Shown piece by piece: positions 1-8,772 of a stretch of 64,000 nt of DNA. The stretch comes from Streptomyces sp. MP131-18 (GTDB lineage: Bacteria; Actinomycetota; Actinomycetes; Streptomycetales; Streptomycetaceae). The stretch's first letter is position 1; every line of letters begins with the position of its first letter. The translations under genes and the position numbers were made by a program. The notes under the pieces were generated by a model. It saw only the letters and a program-made list of their open reading frames with translations, ran no database searches and had not been told where the DNA came from. Location: the NCBI RefSeq assembly GCF_001984575.1, contig NZ_LZNS01000001.1, positions 4,841,553-4,905,552 on the forward strand, in the 5' to 3' direction.

Positions 1-388
1 CGGGCTGCCCCCTTGCCGCCCGCATCCATAACGAATCAACGACGGGAATCCGGACAGAATTCCCAAGCCGTGCATCTTTTTCCCGGGGATGCAGTACCCT
101 GCCCGGCCACATGCACCCGCCCGGGACCATGCAGGACATCTCTCCCCACATCCATCCCCACATCCCTGAAGACGAACGGGACGCTTCGTTAGTTGCGTCC
201 GGGTACCCAGCGCCCGCACCGCCATGCGGCGCACGGCCCGTTCCGGCCACCCGGGGCGCACGCGTCCCTGGTGACGAGCCCGCCCGGCCCGGGTAGGTTG
301 CCGGTCAGCGCCTCCCCCGTCCGGCGGGGGACCCGGCCCGTCCGGGGAGCGGAACGGACAGGGCAGGTCTTGACAGGGGGCGGGGCAC
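1..388. other. upstream region without a recognised gene
   Basis: I see no convincing coding region or RNA gene here. Short reading frames on both strands have arginine/proline-rich compositions typical of high-GC shadow frames. The segment probably holds the promoter of the SEDS-family gene that follows, but I cannot place a -35/-10 pair with confidence. A TTGACA hexamer at 370-375 lies too close to the next start codon to act as its -35. Confidence 0.5.
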
Positions 389-1903
389 ATGCGCAGGGGC
401 GGCAGCGGCGGGCGAAGCGGCGCCGGCCACCCAGGGGGCACGGCCGGGTCCCGGGGCGCCGGGCGCACGCGGGGCGTGCCACCGGCCGTCAAGCGCTGGA
501 TCGCCCACCGGCGCAACACCGAGCTGGCGATGGTGCTCTTCGCCGTCGCCATCGTGACGTTCGGGCACGTGGCCGCCGGTCTGGCCATGTATGAACGGGT
601 GCCGTCCGGGCTGCCCGCGTACGCGGCGCTGCTGGGCGGCACCGCCCTGGCCGCGCACCTGGCCGTGCGGCGCTTCGCCCGGCACGCCGACCCGCTGATC
701 CTGCCGGTCACGGTGCTGCTCAGCGGCCTCGGCCTGGTCCTGCTCGACCGCCTCGACCAGGCTTACGCGGCGCACTACCCGCCGGACAACTACCAGTCCG
801 CGCCTGCCGCGCCCGACCAGGTGGTCTGGACCCTCGTCGGCGCCGCGCTGTGCGTCGCCACCCTGATCGTTCTGCGCCATCACCGGGTCCTGGCGCGCTA
901 CACCTACCTGGGCATGGCGCTGGCCATGCTGCTGCTGATGGCCCCGGCGCTGTTCGGCGCCGACCAGTTCGGCGCGAAGCGCTGGATCACGCTGGGGCCG
1001 CTGTCCGTGCAGCCGGGGGAGTTCGTCAAGGTCATGATCGTCGTGTTCTTCGCCAGCTACCTCATGGCGAACCGCGACGCCCTGGCCCTCACCGGCCGCC
1101 GTTTCCTCGGGCTCGCGCTGCCCCGCGGGCGCAATGCGGGACCGGTGCTGCTGGTGTGGGCCGTCAGCCTCGTCGTCCTCTTCTACGAACGCGACCTGGG
1201 CACCTCGCTGATCTTCTTCGGCGTGTTCGTGCTCATGCTCTACATCGCCACCGAACGCACCAGTTGGGTCCTCCTCGGCGGCCTGATGGCCGCCGCCGGC
1301 ACCGCCGTCGTGGCCGCGACGCAGCAGCACGTCAAGGGCCGGGTACAGGCGTGGCTCGACCCCATGGCGATCTTCCTCCCCGAGGACGAACGCCCGCCGG
1401 GCCTCATCTCCGACCAGTCCGCGCAGGCCCTGTTCAGCTTCGGCGCGGGCGACCTCACCGGAACGGGCCTGGGCGAGGGCCACTCCTACCTCGTCGGGTT
1501 CGCGGGCCGCAGCGACTTCATCCTCGCCAGCGTGGGCGAGGAGCTGGGCCTGGCCGGTGTGACGGCCGTCATCCTGCTGTACGCGCTGCTCATCCAGCGC
1601 GGCATCAAGGCGGCGATCTCCGTCACCGACCCGTTCGGCAAGCTGCTGGCCGCCGGTCTTTCCTGCGTGCTCGCGCTCCAGGTCTTCATCGTCTGCGGCG
1701 GCGTGACCGGGCTGATCCCGCTCACCGGCAAGGCGTTGCCGTTCCTGGCGCAGGGCGGCTCCTCGACGGTGGCCAACTGGCTGCTCGTCGCGCTGCTGAT
1801 CCGCGTCAGCGACAGCGCGGGCAAGGCCGCCACCGAGCCTGCGGGCAATGCCACGATCCTCACCCCGGCCATCACCGACGACACCCCGCGCCCCGCGGCG
1901 TGA
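389..1903 (+). CDS. FtsW/RodA/SpoVE-family (SEDS) peptidoglycan polymerase
   Basis: A 504-aa polytopic membrane protein with about ten hydrophobic segments. Family marks are SVQPGEFVK near residues 206-214 (usually QPSE; here Ser is Gly), RSDFILASVGEELG near 374-387, whose Asp (about residue 376) matches the conserved catalytic Asp of SEDS glycosyltransferases, and the C-terminal LIPLTGKALPFLAQGGSS signature. SEDS proteins polymerise glycan strands from lipid II together with a class B PBP. No dcw genes are adjacent, so this is more likely a RodA-like or sporulation-associated paralogue than the divisome FtsW. The start is uncertain: the first 30 residues are Arg/Gly-rich and an in-frame GTG at 476 is an alternative. 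Confidence 0.9.
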   Translation: MRRGGSGGRSGAGHPGGTAGSRGAGRTRGVPPAVKRWIAHRRNTELAMVLFAVAIVTFGHVAAGLAMYERVPSGLPAYAALLGGTALAAHLAVRRFARHADPLILPVTVLLSGLGLVLLDRLDQAYAAHYPPDNYQSAPAAPDQVVWTLVGAALCVATLIVLRHHRVLARYTYLGMALAMLLLMAPALFGADQFGAKRWITLGPLSVQPGEFVKVMIVVFFASYLMANRDALALTGRRFLGLALPRGRNAGPVLLVWAVSLVVLFYERDLGTSLIFFGVFVLMLYIATERTSWVLLGGLMAAAGTAVVAATQQHVKGRVQAWLDPMAIFLPEDERPPGLISDQSAQALFSFGAGDLTGTGLGEGHSYLVGFAGRSDFILASVGEELGLAGVTAVILLYALLIQRGIKAAISVTDPFGKLLAAGLSCVLALQVFIVCGGVTGLIPLTGKALPFLAQGGSSTVANWLLVALLIRVSDSAGKAATEPAGNATILTPAITDDTPRPAA

Positions 1904-1955
1904 CCCGCCGCGGCGCGCCGTTCCCATCCGTTATGCGTGGAAGGACTCAGCGAAC

Positions 1956-3146
1956 GTGAACCTCCTCGACGACGCCAACACCCTCGCCGACGAGCTGGTG
2001 CGCCTGCGGCGCACGCTGCACGGCGTTCCCGAACTGGGCCTCGACCTGCCGCGGACCCAGGAGGCGGTGCTCGCCGCCCTCGACGGGCTGCCGCTCGACA
2101 TGTCCACCGGCCACGGCCTCAGCTCCGTGACGGCCGTGCTGCGCGGCGAACACCCCGGGCCGACCGTGCTGCTGCGCGGCGACATGGACGCGCTGCCGGT
2201 CGCCGAGCGGACCGGGCTGCCGTTCGCCGCCCCCTCCGACCGCATGCACGCCTGCGGGCACGATCTCCACACCGCGATGCTGGCCGGCGCGGCCCGGCTG
2301 CTGTCCGCGCACCGCGACCGGATCGCGGGGAACGTGCTGTTCATGTTCCAGCCGGGCGAGGAGGGCTATAACGGGGCGGGGCGCATGATCGACGAAGGGG
2401 TGCTCGAAGCAACGGGGGAGCGCCCGGTGGCCGCGTACGCCCTGCACGTGATCTCACACACCTGGGAGTCCGGGGTCTTCGCGACGCGCGGCGGACCCGC
2501 GATGGCTGCGTCCAGCGTGCTGGATGTGACGGTCCGCGGCGCGGGCGGACACGGCTCGGCGCCGCACCGCGCGAAGGACCCGATCCCGGCCGCCTGCGAG
2601 ATGGTCACGGCGCTCCAGACGTGGATCTCCCGCAGCTTCGACGTCTTCGACCCGGTGGTGCTGACCGTCGGGAAGTTCCACGCGGGCACCCAGTCCAACA
2701 TCATTCCGGACACCGCCGCCTTCACCGCGACCGTCCGCAGCTTCTCGGACGAGACCCGCGCCCGGTTGCGCCAGGGGACGGTCGCCGTGTGCGAGGGCAT
2801 CGCCGCGGCGCACGGGCTCGGCGTGGAGGCGCGGTTCACCGAGCAGTACCCGGTCACGGTCAACGACGCGGCCGAGGCCGCGTTCGCCGCGGACGCCGTC
2901 CGCGACGTCCACGGGGAGGAACGTTACGCGGGCATGGACAACCCGCTCCTCGGCGCCGAGGACTTCTCCCGCGTCATCGAGGCGGTGCCCGGCGCGATGA
3001 TCTTCCTCGGCGCGACCATGCCCGGCCTGCACCCCGACTCGGCCCCCACCAACCACTCCCCGCTGGCCGCCTTCGACGAGGCGGTACTGCCGGACGGGGC
3101 CGCGCTGTACGCGGAACTGGCCGTGCGCCGCCTCGCCGCCGCCTAG
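1956..3146 (+). CDS. M20-family amidohydrolase (hippurate hydrolase/aminoacylase type)
   Basis: A 396-aa metal-dependent amidohydrolase expected to cleave N-acyl amino acids in the cytoplasm. Visible motifs are RGDMDALPV (residues 74-82), MHACGHDLHTA (97-107) with the metal-binding His and Cys, FQPGEEG, the lid-domain GGHGSAPH, and GAEDFS near the C-terminus. The GTG at 1956 was chosen because GGAAGG sits 11 bases upstream. A longer in-frame ATG at 1848 would overlap the previous gene by 56 bases. The TAG stop lies inside the CTAG boundary of a palindromic mobile element. Substrate cannot be told from sequence. Confidence 0.9.
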   Translation: MNLLDDANTLADELVRLRRTLHGVPELGLDLPRTQEAVLAALDGLPLDMSTGHGLSSVTAVLRGEHPGPTVLLRGDMDALPVAERTGLPFAAPSDRMHACGHDLHTAMLAGAARLLSAHRDRIAGNVLFMFQPGEEGYNGAGRMIDEGVLEATGERPVAAYALHVISHTWESGVFATRGGPAMAASSVLDVTVRGAGGHGSAPHRAKDPIPAACEMVTALQTWISRSFDVFDPVVLTVGKFHAGTQSNIIPDTAAFTATVRSFSDETRARLRQGTVAVCEGIAAAHGLGVEARFTEQYPVTVNDAAEAAFAADAVRDVHGEERYAGMDNPLLGAEDFSRVIEAVPGAMIFLGATMPGLHPDSAPTNHSPLAAFDEAVLPDGAALYAELAVRRLAAA

Positions 3147-3284
3147 GTCCTGTCCTGTCGATCTTGTCGGATAAGCCCGCGGCGTCAGATGCGGTGCATC
3201 GCAAGGCGCCGCGCGATTCGGTAACGCAGCGAGGTGCCGTAGCTGGCGTCGCGGGCCCGGCAAGATCGGCCGGACAGGGCCTAG
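3143..3284. mobile_element. MITE-like palindromic element flanked by CTAG
   Basis: The segment begins and ends with CTAG. Its first 28 bases match the reverse complement of its last 28 bases at 24 positions (CTAGGTCCTGTCC... against CTAGGCCCTGTCC...). The interior is also roughly self-complementary, so the whole 142 bp can fold into one long imperfect hairpin. It has no coding capacity. A 4-bp YTAR-type duplication such as CTAG is known for the IS5 group, so the element may have been moved in trans by such a transposase; none is present here. The left CTAG supplies the TAG stop of the amidohydrolase. Related single ends occur at 50121-50132 and 54557-54584. Confidence 0.75.
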
Positions 3285-3459
3285 CCGCTGCCTGGCCGGG
3301 GACCGTCCCCGCCCGTTCGCCTTCCGGCCCTCGCCGTTCCGGTGTCGACCGACTGGCGGCACAGCCGGAGCGCGCCGCCGCCGCCCGCCGTACCGTGAAG
3401 CAGACGCCAACGGTACAAACCGGACGCATCGGGCATGCGGCTGAAGGAGGGCGGCACCT

Positions 3460-4809
3460 ATGGCGGCTGAACTGGCGGCGGACCCCGCGGACGACCCGAC
3501 GGGCTCGACGGGCCCGGGCCCGACGGACCCGGCGGCCCCCGCGGGCCTGGGCACCTGTACCGGTCCCGAGCTCCGCGAGGCCGAGGCCGAGGCCCACGTC
3601 CGTGCCGCCTGCTTCACCACCGGGCCGCCCGTCCGGACCGGCATCGAGCTCGAATGGCTGATCCGCGACGCCCGCGACCCGGCGCGCCTCCCCACCGCCG
3701 AGGCGCTCGACGCGGCCCTCGCGCCGCTGGCCGCGCCGGGCGCACTGCCCGGCGGCGGCCGGCTCACCCGCGAACCCGGCGGCCAGATCGAGCTGAGCAG
3801 CGCCCCCGCCACCTCCCTGGCCGCGTGCCTCGGCGCCGCCGCGACCGACGTGAGCCACCTGCGCCGGCACCTCGCCGACACCGGCCTCACCCCTGTCGGC
3901 CTCGGCCTCGACCCGCAGCACGCCCCGCCCCGGCTGCTCGACCACCCCCGCTACCGGGCCATGGAAAGCTACTTCGACCGCTTCGGCCCCGCCGGCCGGG
4001 TCATGATGCGCGCCACCGCCGCCGTTCAGATCAGCGTCGACGCCGGAGACGAGACCGGCGGCCTCACCGGCTACCGCCGCCGCTGGCAGCTCGCCCACCG
4101 GCTCGGCCCCGTCCTCGTCGCCGCCTTCGCCAACTCACCGCTGTGGCGTGGGCGCCCCACCGGCTGGGCCTCCACCCGCCAGGCCCTGTGGGCCCGCATC
4201 GACCCCGGGCGCACCCGCCCGCCCGAGACCGACACGGCGGGCGAGCCCGACCCGCGCGCCGCCTGGACCAGGTACGCGCTCGACGCCGCGCTGCTGTGCG
4301 TCCGCCGCACCCCGCCCGCCGCGTGGACCGCACCGGCCGGGCGAACGTTCCGCTCCTGGCTGCGCGGCCCGTACGGTGAACGCCCGCCCCGCCTCGCCGA
4401 CCTCGACTACCACCTCGGCACCCTCTTCCCGCCCGTCCGCCCCCGCGGCTGGCTGGAACTGCGCATGATCGACGCCCAGCCGGGCGACGACTGGACCGTC
4501 CCGCTCGCCGTCGCCCGCACCCTGCTGGACGATCCGGCCGCCGCCGACGCCGCGTTCGCCGCCACCGAACCCCTCACCGGCGGCCGCCCCCTGCCCCGCC
4601 CCGACCTGTGGCTGCGCGCCGCGCGCCTCGGCCCCGCCGACCCGCCGCTCGGCGCCGCGGCCCGCGCCTGCTTCGCCGCCGTCGACGACGCCCTGGCGCG
4701 CGACCCGGCGTGCGCCGCCGTGCGGCGCGCCGTCGCCGACTTCGCCGACCGCTACCCCGACCGCGGCCGGTGCCCCGCCGACGACCAGCTCGAAGGAGCC
4801 AGGCGATGA
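3460..4809 (+). CDS. egtA: EgtA, ergothioneine-pathway glutamate-cysteine ligase
   Basis: A 449-aa member of the GCS2-type glutamate-cysteine ligase family. In ergothioneine biosynthesis it makes gamma-glutamylcysteine, the sulfur donor used by EgtB. After a Gly/Pro-rich N-terminal tail of about 35 residues, GIELEW (61-66) is the start of the ATP-grasp-like ligase core; REPGGQIELSS and RMIDAQPGDDW are further family-like segments. GGAGG lies 9 bases before the ATG. The gene opens the egtABCD operon and overlaps egtB by ATGA, so the two are probably translationally coupled. The pathway call rests mainly on the downstream genes; on its own it would be a generic glutamate-cysteine ligase. Confidence 0.93.
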   Translation: MAAELAADPADDPTGSTGPGPTDPAAPAGLGTCTGPELREAEAEAHVRAACFTTGPPVRTGIELEWLIRDARDPARLPTAEALDAALAPLAAPGALPGGGRLTREPGGQIELSSAPATSLAACLGAAATDVSHLRRHLADTGLTPVGLGLDPQHAPPRLLDHPRYRAMESYFDRFGPAGRVMMRATAAVQISVDAGDETGGLTGYRRRWQLAHRLGPVLVAAFANSPLWRGRPTGWASTRQALWARIDPGRTRPPETDTAGEPDPRAAWTRYALDAALLCVRRTPPAAWTAPAGRTFRSWLRGPYGERPPRLADLDYHLGTLFPPVRPRGWLELRMIDAQPGDDWTVPLAVARTLLDDPAAADAAFAATEPLTGGRPLPRPDLWLRAARLGPADPPLGAAARACFAAVDDALARDPACAAVRRAVADFADRYPDRGRCPADDQLEGARR

Positions 4810-6137
4810 GTGAGGACACTCTCATCCCCGAAGCCACCGCCGTCCCCGTCCGGGAACGCGCCCGCATCGCCCTGTCCGCCGCCCGCCGCCGGACCCTCGC
4901 CCTCACCGACTGCCTGCCCGACGGCGAACTCACCGCCCAGCACTCGCCGTTGATGTCCCCTCTCGTCTGGGACCTGGCGCACATCGCCAACCAGGAAGAA
5001 ATCTGGCTGCTGCGCCGCGCCGGCGGCCGGCCCCCGCTGCGCCCCGAACTCGACGCGCTCTACGACGCGTTCCGGCACCCGCGCGCCAGCCGCACGGCGC
5101 TGCCGCTGCTCACCCCGGCCCAGGCCCGCCGCTACCTCGCCACCGTCCGCGACCACGCCCTCGACGTCCTCGCCGCCACCCCGCACCCGGGCGACGGCTT
5201 CCTCTTCGGCATGGTCGCCCAGCACGAGCAGCAGCACGACGAGACGATGCTCGCCACCCACCAGCTGCGCCGCGGCCCCGCCGTGCTGAACGCCCCCGCC
5301 CCGCCGCCCGCCCCGCCGCCCGCCCCCGGCGACGCGCTGCCCGCCGAAGTCCCCGTCCCCGGCGGCCCGTTCACCATGGGCACCGACACCGACCCCTGGG
5401 CGCTCGACAACGAACGCCCCGCGCACGTCGTGGACGTGCCCGCGTTCCGGCTGGACACCGCGCCCGTCACCAACGCCGCGTACCAGGAGTTCATCGCCGA
5501 CGGCGGCTACGACGACCCCCGCTGGTGGCACCCCGACGGCTGGCTGCACCGCACCCGCGCCCAGCTCACCGCCCCCGCGTTCTGGCGCCGCGACGGCAGC
5601 ACCTGGCTGCGCCGCCGCTTCGGGCGCACCGAACCCGTTCCGCCCGCGGAACCCGTCCTGCACGTGAGCTGGTACGAGGCCGACGCGTACGCCCGCTGGG
5701 CCGGGCGGCGGCTGCCGACCGAAGCCGAATGGGAGAAGGCCGCCCGCCACGACCCCGCCACCGGCCGCTCCCGCCGCCTGCCCTGGGGCGACGACACCAC
5801 GACCGGGCCCGCCCACGCCAACCTCGGCCAGCAGCACCTCCAGCCCGCCCCCGCCGGCGCCTACCCGGCCGGCGCCGCGCCCTGCGGCGCACGGCAGCTG
5901 CTCGGCGACGTGTGGGAATGGACGGCGAGCGACTTCACCGGCTACCCGGGCTTCGCGGCCCACCCCTACCGCGAGTACAGCGAAGTGTTCCTCGGCGACC
6001 GGTACAAGGTGCTGCGCGGCGGATCGTTCGCCACCGACCAGGTCGCCTGCCGCGCCACGTTCCGCAACTGGGACCTGCCCGTGCGGCGGCAGATCTTCGC
6101 CGGGTTCCGCACCTGCCGCACCGAGGAGCCGGGCTGA
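4806..6137 (+). CDS. egtB: EgtB, hercynylcysteine sulfoxide synthase
   Basis: A 443-aa non-haem iron enzyme joining hercynine and gamma-glutamylcysteine through an oxygen-dependent C-S bond. The N-terminal DinB-like domain carries the iron ligands in QHEQQHDET: His140, His144 and Glu146, the H-x3-H-x-E pattern. The C-terminal half (about 185-443) is a formylglycine-generating-enzyme/sulfatase-modifying domain, with PFTMGTD, WYEADAYARWAGRRLPTEAE and LRGGSFAT. The ATG overlaps the egtA stop (ATGA), and the TGA stop shares one base with the egtC ATG. Cytoplasmic. Confidence 0.96.
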   Translation: MSEDTLIPEATAVPVRERARIALSAARRRTLALTDCLPDGELTAQHSPLMSPLVWDLAHIANQEEIWLLRRAGGRPPLRPELDALYDAFRHPRASRTALPLLTPAQARRYLATVRDHALDVLAATPHPGDGFLFGMVAQHEQQHDETMLATHQLRRGPAVLNAPAPPPAPPPAPGDALPAEVPVPGGPFTMGTDTDPWALDNERPAHVVDVPAFRLDTAPVTNAAYQEFIADGGYDDPRWWHPDGWLHRTRAQLTAPAFWRRDGSTWLRRRFGRTEPVPPAEPVLHVSWYEADAYARWAGRRLPTEAEWEKAARHDPATGRSRRLPWGDDTTTGPAHANLGQQHLQPAPAGAYPAGAAPCGARQLLGDVWEWTASDFTGYPGFAAHPYREYSEVFLGDRYKVLRGGSFATDQVACRATFRNWDLPVRRQIFAGFRTCRTEEPG

Positions 6138-6862
6138 TGTGCCGCCACCTCGCCTACCTCGGCCCGGCCAGACCGCTGGCCGAAGTCCTCACCGACCCGC
6201 CCCACAGCCTCTACCGGCAGTCCTGGACGCCCTCGGTCAACGCCGACGGCTTCGGCGTCGGCTGGTACCCGCCCGAGAACGGCGCCGGACCGGTCCGCTA
6301 CCGGCGCGCCGTTCCCATCTGGTCCGACGCCAACCTGCCGGGCCTCGCCGCCGTCCTGCGCAGCGGCGCCGTGCTCGCCGCCGTCCGCTCCGCCACCCCC
6401 GGCACCAGCCACGACGAGGCCGCCGCGGCCCCGTTCGCGCTCGGGCGCTGGCTGTTCAGCCACAACGGGGCCGTACCCCGCTGGGAGCTGCTGCCCGCCG
6501 ACACCGGCGAACCCCTCACCGCCGCGGAGCTCCTCGGCCTCGACGCGCGCAGCGACTCCGCGCTGCTGTGGGCCATGACCGGCCGCCGCCTGACCGCCGG
6601 CCTGCCGCCCGGCGAGGCCCTGGCGGACATCGTGCGCACCACCACCGCCGCACGGCCCGACGCCCGGCTCAACCTGCTCCTCACCGACGGCAGCACCATC
6701 GCCGCCACCCGCCACGGCGACACCCTCTGGTACCGCCGCCGCGACGAAACCGAAGTGACCGTCGCCTCCTCGCCCGTTCCCGGCGAACGCGGCTGGCACG
6801 AGGTCCCGGAACACTCCCTGCTCCTCGCCGGCCGCACCACCACCGAGGTCGAACCACTGTGA
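6137..6862 (+). CDS. egtC: EgtC, gamma-glutamyl hercynylcysteine sulfoxide amidohydrolase
   Basis: A 241-aa class II glutamine-amidotransferase-type hydrolase. It removes the gamma-glutamyl group from the EgtB product. It begins MCRHLAYLG, so Cys2 becomes the N-terminal nucleophile after Met removal. NADGFGVGWYP and LFSHNGAV are typical Ntn-hydrolase segments. The start is fixed by the need for Cys at position 2 and by the one-base overlap with the egtB stop. Confidence 0.95.
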   Translation: MCRHLAYLGPARPLAEVLTDPPHSLYRQSWTPSVNADGFGVGWYPPENGAGPVRYRRAVPIWSDANLPGLAAVLRSGAVLAAVRSATPGTSHDEAAAAPFALGRWLFSHNGAVPRWELLPADTGEPLTAAELLGLDARSDSALLWAMTGRRLTAGLPPGEALADIVRTTTAARPDARLNLLLTDGSTIAATRHGDTLWYRRRDETEVTVASSPVPGERGWHEVPEHSLLLAGRTTTEVEPL

Positions 6863-6873
6863 AGGGACGCCCC

Positions 6874-7842
6874 ATGCGTATCACCGTCGACCGCCGCCTG
6901 CCCGCCGACCACGCCGCCCGCGCCCTGCGCGCCGACGCCGAGAGCGCCCTCACCGGCCGCCCCAAGAGACTGCCGCCGAAATGGTTCTACGACGAGCACG
7001 GCAGCACCCTCTTCGACCGCATCACGCGCCTCCCCGAGTACTACCTGACCCGCGCGGAACGCCAGATACTCAACGCCCGCGCCGAAGAGATCGCCCGCCT
7101 CACCGGCGCCAGAACCCTCGTCGAACTCGGCTCCGGCACCTCCGCCAAGACCCGCGTCCTGCTCGACGCCCTCACCGCCGCCGGAACCCTGAAGCAGTAC
7201 GCGCCCGTCGACGTCAGCGACACCACCCTCGACCGCGCCGCAGAGGCCATCAGCCGCGACTACCCCGACCTGCGCGTGGCCGCCACGGTCGCCGACTTCG
7301 AAACGGACCTCCCGCTCCCGGAACCGGGCCCGCGCCTCGTCGCGTTCCTCGGCTCCACCATCGGCAACCTCGACACCGAACAGCGCGCCGCGTTCCTCGC
7401 CCGCCTCCGCACCGCCCTCACCGGCGAAGGCGACGCCCTGCTGCTCGGCGTCGACCTCGTGAAGAGCCCCGCCACCCTGATCCGCGCCTACGACGACGAC
7501 CAGGGCGTGACCGCGGCGTTCGACAAGAACGTGCTGCGCGTCCTGAATCGCGAACTCGGCGCGGGCTTCGACCTCGGCGCCTTCGACCACAAGGCGCTGT
7601 GGAACGCGGAGGCCGAGCGCATCGAGATGCGCCTGCGCGCCCGCGTGGCCCACAGCGTCGAGATCCCGGCCCTCGGCCTGACCGCGGACTTTGCCCGCGG
7701 CGAGGACCTGCGCACGGAGATCTCCGTGAAGTTCCGCCGCGAACCGCTGACCGAAGAACTCACCCGCGCCGCGTTCACGGTCCCCCACTGGTGGCCCGAC
7801 CCCCAATCCCGCTTCGCCCTCCTCCTGGCCACCCCCACCTGA
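6874..7842 (+). CDS. egtD: EgtD, L-histidine N-alpha-methyltransferase
   Basis: A 322-aa SAM-dependent methyltransferase (DUF2260 family) that trimethylates histidine to hercynine, the first committed step of ergothioneine synthesis. The SAM-binding ELGSGTSAKT lies at 84-93, preceded by PPKWFYDEHGSTLFD, with FLGSTIGN further on; length matches the family (about 320 aa). It starts 11 bases after egtC with AAGGGA as ribosome site. No EgtE beta-lyase follows: the next feature is a tRNA, so the last C-S cleavage must be done by an enzyme encoded elsewhere, as in other streptomycetes. Confidence 0.96.
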   Translation: MRITVDRRLPADHAARALRADAESALTGRPKRLPPKWFYDEHGSTLFDRITRLPEYYLTRAERQILNARAEEIARLTGARTLVELGSGTSAKTRVLLDALTAAGTLKQYAPVDVSDTTLDRAAEAISRDYPDLRVAATVADFETDLPLPEPGPRLVAFLGSTIGNLDTEQRAAFLARLRTALTGEGDALLLGVDLVKSPATLIRAYDDDQGVTAAFDKNVLRVLNRELGAGFDLGAFDHKALWNAEAERIEMRLRARVAHSVEIPALGLTADFARGEDLRTEISVKFRREPLTEELTRAAFTVPHWWPDPQSRFALLLATPT

Positions 7843-7905
7843 CCCCACCAACCCATTCCCACCCCACGCCCTGAACCCGGTACGCTAACCCCCGGCAACG
7901 CCTCA

Positions 7906-7978
7906 GCCTCAGTAGCTCAGGGGATAGAGCACCGCTCTCCTAAAGCGGGTGTCGCAGGTTCGAATCCTGCCTGGGGCA
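7906..7978 (+). tRNA. tRNA-Arg (anticodon CCU)
   Basis: A 73-nt cloverleaf. The acceptor stem GCCTCAG pairs with CTGGGGC (one G-T pair), the D stem is GCTC/GAGC, the anticodon stem CCGCT/AGCGG holds loop CTCCTAA (anticodon CCT, reading AGG), and the T arm is GCAGG-TTCGAAT-CCTGC. Discriminator A; no encoded CCA. A -10-like TACGCT lies at 7881-7886. The last part of the gene is duplicated at 9838-9874, marking it as an integration site. Confidence 0.97.
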
Positions 7979-7979
7979 C
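7943..7979 (+). repeat. att-type direct repeat, left copy (within the tRNA-Arg 3' half)
   Basis: Identical over 37 bases to 9838-9874. It spans the end of the anticodon loop, the T arm, the acceptor 3' strand and the following C. It completes a functional tRNA. Confidence 0.85.
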
Positions 7980-7982
7980 GTG

Positions 7983-8020
7983 TGTGACCTGCGGTCGATG
8001 GAGCATCGTCGCAGGTCACA
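7983..8020 (+). terminator. stem-loop downstream of tRNA-Arg
   Basis: TGTGACCTGCG (7983-7993) pairs perfectly with CGCAGGTCACA (8010-8020), and an inner GATG/CATC extends the stem. There is no U-tract, as is usual in streptomycetes. It lies 4 bases after the tRNA and probably arrived with the integrated element. Confidence 0.7.
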
Positions 8021-8544
8021 GCCGTTTTCGGGGCCGCGCATCACGGGGTTGCATACCTGGGGCGTACCTGGCTGATACCTGCGACTGACCGGGGAGTTGA
8101 CGGCTCCGTCTCCCAAATTCCTCCCAAATGGTCGTGGCCTCCGCGCTGATCGGCCCGGGGGCCGTCTCGACGGCCCTCCTCCGCGGAGGAGGGCCGCTCG
8201 GCGCGTCCACGACGCCCTCCTCACCACCCACGACGAGCCGTTCGTCACGCTGATGGTCAACCCGGCGGCTGGCGACGGAAAGGTGCACGTGCTCTACAGG
8301 TCGTGGGGGCACAGCCGTCCCTGGCCTCGCCGGTGCTGAGCGTGATGATCCGCACTATCCGCTGACCGGCGCCTTCACCGAAGCGAACTGCCGGACCCGC
8401 ACCGACCCGGTTGTTCCGGACGGCGATGTGCAGGGGGAGCGGGCGGCGCTCAGGGTTCGCGGGACGAGGTGGCGCAGGCGTTGTGCGGTGGCGGAATCGG
8501 CAAGATATGCGCAAAGTGGTGTGTATTCGAAGAAAGGGGACTCC
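8021..8544. other. island segment without a recognisable gene
   Basis: This 0.5-kb stretch after the tRNA terminator holds no gene I can support. Short frames on both strands have mixed composition. A doubled CTCCCAAAT motif occurs near 8110-8126. In a typical actinomycete element an integrase gene would be expected next to the tRNA; I cannot recognise even a fragment, so it was probably deleted. Confidence 0.4.
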
Positions 8545-8772
8545 GTGATCGTCCAGAAGCTTCACGAGGCCGGACTCCGCAGCGAGCACGCCTACTGTGC
8601 CGGATTCGTCAGCATCGGCCTGACGGTCGCCAGCTGGGTGGCGTCGCTGAAGGCCGAGCCGGGCGGGGATGTGGCCAGGGCAGACCGGTGGGGAATTTTC
8701 GTGGGCGAGTGGGCGCCAACGTTCTTCGGGCTGGGGATCGCTTTGGCAATGTACGAGAAGCACGATCACTGA
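8545..8772 (+). CDS. small membrane protein of unknown function (75 aa)
   Basis: Begins VIVQKLHEAG at GTG 8545, with AAAGGGGA about 6 bases upstream. Two hydrophobic segments are visible: AGFVSIGLTVASWVAS near residues 19-34 and FFGLGIALAMY near 59-69. Between them lies the hydrophilic RADRWGIFVGEWAP segment. Small proteins of this form are common as hypotheticals in streptomycetes, often in accessory DNA; no function is known to me. A longer start at 8428 is possible but has an arginine-rich extension unlike the rest. It lies inside the tRNA-bounded remnant. Confidence 0.65.
   Translation: MIVQKLHEAGLRSEHAYCAGFVSIGLTVASWVASLKAEPGGDVARADRWGIFVGEWAPTFFGLGIALAMYEKHDH

Noticed and set aside
370..375. 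TTGACA as -35 of the SEDS gene
   Set aside because: It lies 14 bases before the start codon, so no -10 can fit between it and the gene.
7940..8260. leftward frame ending in PRQDSNLRHPL across the tRNA
   Set aside because: This peptide is the well-known antisense translation of a tRNA 3' end; the frame has no start context and the tRNA explains the sequence.
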